This document shows, piece by piece, positions 58,702 through 64,000 of a DNA stretch of 64,000 bases; the stretch's first letter is position 1, and the number at the start of each line of letters is the position of its first letter. The DNA is from an uncultured Clostridia bacterium (lineage in GTDB: Bacteria; Bacillota; Clostridia; Christensenellales; CAG-314). The notes under the pieces are model-generated. The model worked only from the letters and a program-made list of their open reading frames with translations, was not told where the DNA came from and did not search any database. The position numbers were made by a program, and so were the translations under genes. The stretch covers positions 1 to 64,000 of the forward strand of contig CANOTO010000008.1 in assembly GCA_947570215.1 (NCBI GenBank). Reading direction: 5' to 3'.

Positions 58702-58818
58702 ATTCTTTGGGGCGTGGCGCAAATCCACACCGATAGTACAGCCTATGAACGCAGCGTAAGCCGCGCCGATCGGGTGAAATTCCCGAGCCGACGGTAACAG
58801 TCCGGATGAGAAAAGAAT
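58702..58818 (+). promoter_or_regulatory. FMN riboswitch (RFN element)
   Basis: The conserved RFN core is clear: GGGGCGTGGCGCAAATCCAC at the 5' side, GGGTGAAATTCCCGAGCCGA and CGGTAACAGTCCGGATGAGA at the 3' side, closed by ATTCTTT/AAAAGAAT. FMN binding favours the terminator at 58846-58872 and shuts off the riboflavin transporter. Confidence 0.95.
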
Positions 58819-58845
58819 TGTTGACATATTTTTATGCACACGTAC

Positions 58846-58872
58846 GCCCTTGTAGTTTTTACAGGGGCTTTT
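58846..58872 (+). terminator. Riboswitch-controlled terminator
   Basis: GCCCTTGTA/TACAGGGGC stem, five-base loop, TTTT tail, between the RFN aptamer and ribU. Confidence 0.8.
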
Positions 58873-58923
58873 AGTATGCAAAAAACGTCAACGCCGATGC
58901 CTTTTCAAAGAGAAGGAGAAAAA

Positions 58924-59736
58924 ATGAAACAAGAAACTCAACAAGACCAAACGTATTCGACGGATTATTCGGTAACGCCGCAAGACGCGTCAGCTCCCGA
59001 GCTTGCCGAGCGTAAGCCCAAGATAAAGTTCTTTACCGCGGGCAATATCGCGGTAATGGCGATACTTACGGCAATTTCCTTTATTTTGTACGCTTTTGTC
59101 AAGTTTCCGCTGCCCTTTATGTTCCCGTCCTTTTTGGATATGCAAATATCCGACTTGCCCGCGCTTTTGGGCGGTTTTGCGTTAGGGCCGGTTGCGGGGT
59201 GCATAATTATAGTTATCAAGTGCTGCATCAAGATGGCGATGACTACGACGGCGTGTATAGGCGAGCTTGCGGATATAATCATAGGTATCGCCAACGTTCT
59301 GCCCGCGTCGCTCGTCTACCGTTTCGTAAAAAACCGCAAGGGCGCGGCTATCGGTTTGGCGGCGGGAACCGTAAGCGCCATAGCGGCAAGCTTGCTTGCC
59401 AATTGGCTTATACTTATCCCGTTTTATACCGAGCGCTTCGGTATGGAAGCGGTGCTCGGTATGATGAAAGCGCTGTATCCCGATATTACTGCGGATACCC
59501 TGTACAATTACTATCTGCCGATGGCTGTTTTGCCCTTTAACGCCTTGCGCTGCATTGTGTGCGCGCTTATAACCTTCTTTACTTATAAGCCGTTATCCAA
59601 GGCGCTGCATTGGGAAATAAAAATAAAGAAGAAGTCTGCCGAAACGGATGCCGACGCGTCCGCAGAGCAAGCGTCCGACGGTTTTATCGATACGACAGCC
59701 GCGGACGAATCCGCAAACGCGCCTATCGAAAAATAA
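58924..59736 (+). CDS. ribU: Riboflavin ECF transporter S component
   Basis: A 270-residue membrane substrate-binding subunit for riboflavin. About six helices (residues 38-225): IAVMAILTAISFILYAFVKF, then FLDMQISDLPALLGGFALGP and IIVIKCCIKMAMTTTACIGE, all typical of RibU. N- and C-terminal tails are polar. It needs the shared EcfA1A2T module encoded elsewhere. The ATG at 58924 follows AAGGAG. The FMN riboswitch upstream confirms the substrate. Confidence 0.96.
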   Translation: MKQETQQDQTYSTDYSVTPQDASAPELAERKPKIKFFTAGNIAVMAILTAISFILYAFVKFPLPFMFPSFLDMQISDLPALLGGFALGPVAGCIIIVIKCCIKMAMTTTACIGELADIIIGIANVLPASLVYRFVKNRKGAAIGLAAGTVSAIAASLLANWLILIPFYTERFGMEAVLGMMKALYPDITADTLYNYYLPMAVLPFNALRCIVCALITFFTYKPLSKALHWEIKIKKKSAETDADASAEQASDGFIDTTAADESANAPIEK

Positions 59737-59752
59737 TTGAGATTGATAACGT

Positions 59753-59785
59753 ATTCCCGACGTGTTTTCGCGTCGGGAATTTTTT
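59753..59785 (+). terminator. ribU terminator
   Basis: ATTCCCGACG/CGTCGGGAAT stem, eight-base loop, T-run. Confidence 0.9.
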
Positions 59786-59836
59786 GCCGTCGGTATTACG
59801 GCATAAACGGTTGTCCGCTTCATTCGCGCTATACGC

Positions 59837-59865
59837 TTGATTATAACGGCGGTTTGCGGTATAAT
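59837..59865 (+). promoter_or_regulatory. Leaderless-type promoter of tsaE-tsaB-rimI
   Basis: TTGATT at 59837-59842, 17-base spacer, TATAAT at 59860-59865, then exactly six bases to the ATG at 59872. Confidence 0.7.
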
Positions 59866-59871
59866 ATCGTT

Positions 59872-60291
59872 ATGATAGAAACATTTGAAACGGCATCCGT
59901 TACGGAAACGGAGCAAATAGCCGAACAATTCGGACAAACGCTTGTCGGAGGAGAAGTAGTATTGCTTCAAGGCGAGATGGGCGCGGGCAAGACGCATTTT
60001 TGCAAGGGGCTTGCCAAGGGGCTCGGCGTGGACGACGTAGTTACAAGTCCCACGTTCGCTTTGCACAATAGTTATAAAGGACGGTTGACTCTCAACCATT
60101 TCGACTTTTACCGCATAGACGATCCCGCGGAAGCGGAGATTCTTGGACTGGACGAATTCTTTTACGACAAGCAAGGCGTTTCGGTAATAGAGTGGGGCGA
60201 CAACGTCAAGGACTTGATTCCTCCGACGCGTATAACCGTAACGATTGACAAGATTGGCGGCGACAGCCGTCGCATTACGATAGAAAGATAA
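59872..60291 (+). CDS. tsaE: tRNA t6A biosynthesis ATPase TsaE
   Basis: A 139-residue P-loop ATPase required with TsaB, TsaC and TsaD to make N6-threonylcarbamoyl-adenosine at tRNA position 37. Walker A is LQGEMGAGKTHFCKGLAKGL; SPTFALHNSY, NHFDFYRI and EWGDNVKDLIPP are family signatures. The natural N-terminus MIETFETASVTETEQIAE begins at an ATG with no ribosome binding site but a -10 hexamer six bases upstream. An in-frame ATG at 59737 would read through the ribU terminator and promoter and is rejected. Confidence 0.95.
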   Translation: MIETFETASVTETEQIAEQFGQTLVGGEVVLLQGEMGAGKTHFCKGLAKGLGVDDVVTSPTFALHNSYKGRLTLNHFDFYRIDDPAEAEILGLDEFFYDKQGVSVIEWGDNVKDLIPPTRITVTIDKIGGDSRRITIER

Positions 60292-60297
60292 AATGGT

Positions 60298-60882
60298 ATG
60301 AAGGTATTATTCGTAGATACGACTACCGCCGACTTGGTGGCGGCGGTAATAGAGAAAGACAAAATATATTCCGTTATGGACAAAGCGGTGGGCGTTCGTC
60401 ACAGCGAAACTCTATGCGGTAAGGTAGACGAAGTTTTGCGCAAAGCAAACGTTAATTTTGCCGACTTGGACGCATACGCCTGCGCCGTAGGACCGGGAAG
60501 CTTTACTGGTATACGTATCGGCGTGTCCACGGTTAAGGGGTATGCAACCGCATATAACCGTCCGTACATTGCGGTAAACTGTCTGGAAGCGATAGCGCGA
60601 TCCGTAAATTTGGGCGCTGTCGGTTATTCCGTTATCGACGCCGGCAACGGCTACTATTATATGGGGCGCGACGGCGTAGCGTCTCCGTCAGTAATAGCGT
60701 ACGACGACGAGCGCGCAGTCGGCGCAGGACGCACCGATTCGGCGGCGGAGTACTTTGACGGGGCGGCGGATATAATCCGCTGCAAATTCGGCAAGGGCGA
60801 GTTTGATTGCGACCTTGCCCCGGTTTACATTCGCAAAAGTCAAGCGGAAGTAACGCTGCAAAATAAGGAAAAGACGAAATGA
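60298..60882 (+). CDS. tsaB: tRNA t6A biosynthesis protein TsaB
   Basis: A 194-residue ASKHA-fold partner of TsaD. VLFVDTTTADLVAAVIE, RHSETLCGKVDEVL and GPGSFTGIRIGVSTVKG are typical; the C-terminal part is divergent, as usual. It follows tsaE by six bases and overlaps rimI (ATGA). Confidence 0.93.
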   Translation: MKVLFVDTTTADLVAAVIEKDKIYSVMDKAVGVRHSETLCGKVDEVLRKANVNFADLDAYACAVGPGSFTGIRIGVSTVKGYATAYNRPYIAVNCLEAIARSVNLGAVGYSVIDAGNGYYYMGRDGVASPSVIAYDDERAVGAGRTDSAAEYFDGAADIIRCKFGKGEFDCDLAPVYIRKSQAEVTLQNKEKTK

Positions 60883-61334
60883 TTAAAGAATTGGTTTTCA
60901 GTATGCCCAATATTTTTCAGCTTGCCGATATCGAAAAGGAATGCTTCGGCAAAGACGCTTGGAGTATACCCGCTTTGCGCGGAGAGTTCTCCAATGCCTA
61001 TTCGCATTTTTTCGGCGCGCTTGCCGACAACAAAATTGTGGGGTACGTTTGCGTTCGACTTATGTACGAAGAAGCGCAGATTTGTAATATTTGCGTTGTA
61101 AATAAATATCGCAGGCAGGGGCTTGCGTCTAAACTTTTGGACACCGTTGCCGACTACGCTCGTGAAAACGGAGCCGAGCGGTGCGAGTTGGAAGTAAATA
61201 CCGCAAACGTTCCGGCGGTGGAGCTGTACCGTAAGTGCGGATACGAAGTGGAAGGAATACGCAAGGATTTTTACCGTCGCAGCCGTTACGCAACGCGCGA
61301 TGCGTTTACGATGGTCAAACGTTTGACCGAATAA
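60879..61334 (+). CDS. rimI: Ribosomal protein alanine N-acetyltransferase RimI
   Basis: A 151-residue GNAT enzyme. The acetyl-CoA loop is KYRRQGLASKLLDTVADYA; LEVNTANVPAVELYRKCGYE and the preceding ICNICVVNKYR match RimI. It acetylates the N-terminus of ribosomal protein S18 in E. coli; in Firmicutes it accompanies tsaB and tsaE, as here. Ends before a strong terminator. Confidence 0.92.
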   Translation: MIKELVFSMPNIFQLADIEKECFGKDAWSIPALRGEFSNAYSHFFGALADNKIVGYVCVRLMYEEAQICNICVVNKYRRQGLASKLLDTVADYARENGAERCELEVNTANVPAVELYRKCGYEVEGIRKDFYRRSRYATRDAFTMVKRLTE

Positions 61335-61377
61335 ATACGTTTGCAGGCTACTATTTCACACATAGTATTGTTTTTTT

Positions 61378-61417
61378 GCCCGATTAGAACCGTTTTGGTT
61401 CGAATCGGGCTTTTTTT
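61378..61417 (+). terminator. Terminator of the tsaE-tsaB-rimI operon
   Basis: GCCCGATT-GAACC/GGTTC-AATCGGGC stem with a TTTTTTT tail. Confidence 0.93.
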
Positions 61418-61505
61418 GCGCGGTAATAATTTATCGGCTTCGTTTGCTGTAAGTGTCACAATTTGTCGAAGTGCGACATAAAATATTTTACGAAAGGTAA
61501 CCCAA

Positions 61506-62198
61506 GTGACTACGCATTATGAGCAAACGGGCAGCGGCAGCCCTATAATTTATCTGCACGGGTGGGGCTGCGACAAAAGCGTTTTTCGTCCGATTACGGA
61601 CAGATTGCCGAATTTCTGTAATTATTGCATCGATTTTGCCGGGTTCGGCGACAGTTCCTCTCCGCCTAAGCGCGGTTGGACCGTATTCGATTACGCCAAT
61701 CAGCTTATAGAGTTTTTGGACGAACGCGTAGGCGCTGCCGTCACGGTCGTGGCGCACAGCTTCGGCTGCCGCATAGCGGCGATAGCAGCCGTTCTCCGTC
61801 CCGAGCTGATTTCGGGGCTGCTACTGATTGCGCCCGCGGGACTTAGGAGATTTTCCTTGAAGCGATGGTTTAAGGTTCGTCGCTATAAACTGAAAAAACT
61901 GCTGCGCAAAGCGGACGGCTTGGGAAGCGACGATTACAAGCAGTGCGGCGAAGCTATGCGCAATACGTTTGTCAAGGTGGTAAATCAGGACCTGTCCGCT
62001 TACGTGCGCCGAATAACTCAACCTACGCTTATAGTGGCGAGTAAAGCGGACCGAGCGGTGTCCGTCAAGGACGCGCGCCGATACGCCAAGTTGGTAAAGT
62101 CAAGCGATCTCGTGGAAATCGAAGGCGACCATTTTGCGTTTTTTTATGCGCCTAAGGCGTTTGCCGAAACGGTGTCGCTATTTGCAAACAGGGGGTAA
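61506..62198 (+). CDS. Alpha/beta hydrolase
   Basis: A 230-residue serine hydrolase. Oxyanion segment YLHGWGCDK, nucleophile elbow AHSFGCRIA (Ser), acid in ASKADRAVSVKDA and catalytic His in IEGDHFAFF. The substrate is unknown. GTG start with AAAGG upstream. The next genes are a MurF-like ligase and D-Ala-D-Ala ligase in the same direction, so a link to cell-wall precursor metabolism is possible but not shown. Confidence 0.88.
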   Translation: MTTHYEQTGSGSPIIYLHGWGCDKSVFRPITDRLPNFCNYCIDFAGFGDSSSPPKRGWTVFDYANQLIEFLDERVGAAVTVVAHSFGCRIAAIAAVLRPELISGLLLIAPAGLRRFSLKRWFKVRRYKLKKLLRKADGLGSDDYKQCGEAMRNTFVKVVNQDLSAYVRRITQPTLIVASKADRAVSVKDARRYAKLVKSSDLVEIEGDHFAFFYAPKAFAETVSLFANRG

Positions 62199-62236
62199 TA
62201 ACAATAAATATCGTATATTCCGTAATAGACGCGTTA

Positions 62237-63655
62237 TTGCTCTCCGTTGCGTCTTTCGAATGTTTAAGAATGTTGCAGTCGCTGTCCTACCGTCCGAAGC
62301 GCGGTTATGCCAAAATACTGTTAACTTGGTATTTCGGCGCGCTGCTGCTGGCGCAGACCGCCGCTGCGCTGTTTTACGCGTACGGTTTCCCCGAGCATTC
62401 GATAACCGTAGCTTACGCTCTTTGCGCGTTTCCCTTTTTATGTGTAAAGCGCAAAGCTCCGTTGAAATTTACCAAGCGCATTTTGCGTATAACGGCGGCG
62501 CAGACGGCGCTGTTGTTTGTGTTGTGCTATTTTGTCGGCAATGCGTTTTTCGCAGCCCTATTGCCCGTTATTACGCTTGTAGGCTGGGCGGTGTGTTTGC
62601 CTTTGGATAACGCGATAGCCCGCCGATATTTGCGTAAGGCGTGCAGGAAGCTGTCCGAAAGCGACGTAACCGTAATAGCCGTTACGGGCAGCTACGGCAA
62701 AACTTCCGTAAAGGATATGCTAACGTCGTTATTGGACGATTCGGTATCTCCGTCGGGCAGCTGCAATACGCCGCTCGGTATCGCAAGGTTTATCAATTCC
62801 ACCGACTTGTATTACGTCAAGTATCTCGTTTTGGAATTCGGCGCAAGGCAAAAGGGCGATATAACAGAACTTTGCAAACTGTTTAAGCCCGCGTGCGGTG
62901 TTATAACGGGCGTTTGCCCGCAGCACTTGTCTACGTTTAAGTCTTTTGAAAACGTCGTAACAGCCAAGCGTGAGCTTGCGGAATATCTGCCTGCAAACGG
63001 TTTTTGCGTGCTTAACTCCAAGGACGAATACGCGCGCGGCTTTGCGGATTGCGGCGTATGCCGCAAGGTGCTGTCCAACGAAAACATTGCCGTAACTACG
63101 GAAAACGTAGACTTCGGCGGGACTACCCTTGCCGTTACATACGGCAAAACCACAAAGCGCGTTATACTGCCGCAGATATCTTCCTACGTTGCCGATACCT
63201 TCGTAATGTGTTTGCAAACGGCTCTGCAGCTTAAACAGTGCTTTACCAAAACAATCTCGCGCTCGATATACGTCAAGCAAACTCCGCACCGTATGGAGCT
63301 TGTTCGCGGCGCAAACTGTTACATTTTGGACGACGGCTATAACGGAAGTATAGCGGGCGTAACAAGCTGCTGCGATACGCTTAAACGCTTCGAGTGCCGT
63401 AAGGTTGTTATTACCCAAGGCTTGGCGGAGTGCGGAAAACGCCGCGCGGAGTTAAACGAGCAGTGCGGGCGCATTTTGGGGCAGGCGTGTTCCTTTGCCG
63501 TCGTTGTCGGCAAAAATGCCAAGTATCTTGTAAAAGGGCTTGCCGATACGCCATGTAAATTCGTCTATGCCAAAAATCTCAAACAAGCCGTGGCTTTTGC
63601 GCAGCCCCACTTGAACGGCGGAATACTGCTGTTTCAAAACGACCTTCCGGATTAG
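62237..63655 (+). CDS. Membrane-anchored MurF-like ligase
   Basis: A protein of at least 472 residues. Residues 1 to about 125 contain several membrane segments (ILLTWYFGALLLAQTAAALF, ITAAQTALLFVLCYFVGNAF). The rest is a Mur ligase: P-loop VTGSYGKTSVKD at 149-160, LEFGARQKGDITELC, ITGVCPQHLSTF, and the C-terminal PHRMELVRGANCYILDDGYN. MurF adds D-Ala-D-Ala to the UDP-MurNAc tripeptide; ddl directly downstream supports this. The start is uncertain: TTG 62237 has no ribosome binding site, whereas an in-frame ATA at 62204 lies eight bases after GGGGG and would add a fitting N-terminus. Confidence 0.82.
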   Translation: MLSVASFECLRMLQSLSYRPKRGYAKILLTWYFGALLLAQTAAALFYAYGFPEHSITVAYALCAFPFLCVKRKAPLKFTKRILRITAAQTALLFVLCYFVGNAFFAALLPVITLVGWAVCLPLDNAIARRYLRKACRKLSESDVTVIAVTGSYGKTSVKDMLTSLLDDSVSPSGSCNTPLGIARFINSTDLYYVKYLVLEFGARQKGDITELCKLFKPACGVITGVCPQHLSTFKSFENVVTAKRELAEYLPANGFCVLNSKDEYARGFADCGVCRKVLSNENIAVTTENVDFGGTTLAVTYGKTTKRVILPQISSYVADTFVMCLQTALQLKQCFTKTISRSIYVKQTPHRMELVRGANCYILDDGYNGSIAGVTSCCDTLKRFECRKVVITQGLAECGKRRAELNEQCGRILGQACSFAVVVGKNAKYLVKGLADTPCKFVYAKNLKQAVAFAQPHLNGGILLFQNDLPD

Positions 63656-63758
63656 TCGCCGAGTGTACTGCGCGATTTGCGATTGAAAACGGCGCAAAAA
63701 ATCGGATGCGTTCGGGCGGCGTTTCGAACGGAATATATACTGCAAGGAGTTAAATGCT

Positions 63759-64000
63759 ATGAATATACTGCTTATCTACGGCGGAACAAGCTGCGAACAC
63801 GACGTGTCTGTGATAACGGCGTGTCTTGCGCGCGGGTACTTTCAAGGCAATTTGTACTGCGCTTATCTTAGCAAGAGCAACGAGTGCTTTCTCGTACCAA
63901 ACGACTACACACCCGCAAGACACATAACGGAAAAGCTCAAAAACAGGGTGGCTTTCCTTTTCGGCGAAGGTAAATTCGCAGTTATGCGGGGCAAACGGAT
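63759..64000 (+). CDS. ddl: D-alanine-D-alanine ligase, 5' part (cut by window end)
   Basis: The first 80 codons of an ATP-grasp ligase. The opening MNILLIYGGTSCEHDVSVIT is the N-terminal signature of D-Ala-D-Ala ligases. It makes the dipeptide used by MurF, the likely product of the gene just upstream. AAGGAG lies nine bases before the ATG. The ATP-grasp and catalytic domains are outside the window. Confidence 0.9.
   Translation, partial: MNILLIYGGTSCEHDVSVITACLARGYFQGNLYCAYLSKSNECFLVPNDYTPARHITEKLKNRVAFLFGEGKFAVMRGKR

Noticed and set aside
58834-58923. Upstream extension of ribU from 58834
   Set aside because: It would translate the riboswitch terminator; the ATG at 58924 has AAGGAG and fits the family.
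59737-59871. Upstream extension of tsaE from 59737
   Set aside because: It runs through the ribU terminator and the tsaE promoter; the family N-terminus begins at 59872.
61378-61410. GGTTCGAATC resembling a tRNA T-loop
   Set aside because: It is part of the symmetric stem of a strong intrinsic terminator; no acceptor or anticodon arm is present.

Overview
The window reads as the chromosome of an anaerobic, low-to-moderate GC Firmicute, most likely an uncultured gut-type member of the Clostridia. The grounds are the B. subtilis-like gene order mrnC-rlmB-sigH and dnaX-ybaB-recR, strong AAGGAG ribosome binding sites, near-consensus TTGACA-17-TATAAT promoters, pyruvate phosphate dikinase, two-cluster ferredoxin, an ECF riboflavin transporter under an FMN riboswitch, and RsgI-like, DUF6809 and XRE-cupin proteins typical of that class. 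No rRNA, tRNA or CRISPR array was seen.

Layout. 1-8.6 kb: a DUF2804 gene, then one long housekeeping operon (GNAT, mrnC, rlmB, a SigH-like factor, dnaX, ybaB, recR, an S4 protein, fused ispDF), and a TetR/TerB-like pair on the minus strand. 9.2-11 kb: a secreted transglutaminase-like protein. 11.26-15.86 kb: a small decayed genomic island inserted in the 3' end of ssrA (tmRNA), bounded by 23-bp direct repeats. It carries an AAA ATPase, two small cytoplasmic proteins, a restriction specificity-subunit remnant, a strange non-coding segment with long inverted repeats, and an integrase remnant. ssrA itself lies at 15.84-16.2 kb (minus). 17.4-20.1 kb: ppdK. 20.2-27.4 kb: the most unusual block, with HypA, two HypB GTPases, an ECF S-component/methyltransferase fusion and two flavoproteins (one a 952-residue multi-FeS protein), and no hydrogenase or other hyp gene in view. 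27.6-33 kb: mostly accessory genes (a HEPN/SEC-C protein, a lipoprotein behind a G9 tract, XRE regulators, a ferritin-like protein, a glycosyltransferase).

33.3-37.6 kb holds pgk, tpiA, gpmI and a ferredoxin. 38-43 kb holds an XRE/DUF6809 pair with three operators, the TrmN6-like methyltransferase, rsmI and an ECF sigma/RsgI-type anti-sigma pair. 43.9-54.8 kb holds a GH2 glycosidase, a small minus operon, an XRE-cupin regulator with a polyamine ABC transporter (potABCD, PotD being odd), and a GH20 hexosaminidase. 54.8-64 kb holds pfkA, an antibiotic-type ABC-F gene with a transcription attenuator, a GntR/permease pair, the FMN riboswitch and ribU, tsaE-tsaB-rimI, an alpha/beta hydrolase, a MurF-like ligase and the start of a D-Ala-D-Ala ligase.

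Two themes cut across the window. First, four genes (transglutaminase, first hypB, TrmN6-like, tsaE) have a promoter whose -10 hexamer ends exactly six bases before the ATG with no Shine-Dalgarno site, which predicts leaderless mRNAs. Second, G8-G9 homopolymers sit at places where slippage could matter: the TetR leader, the specificity-subunit N-terminus, the lipoprotein leader and the potD tail. The orphan HypA/HypB/flavoprotein cluster is the best candidate here for an undescribed system. Its function is not readable from sequence alone.
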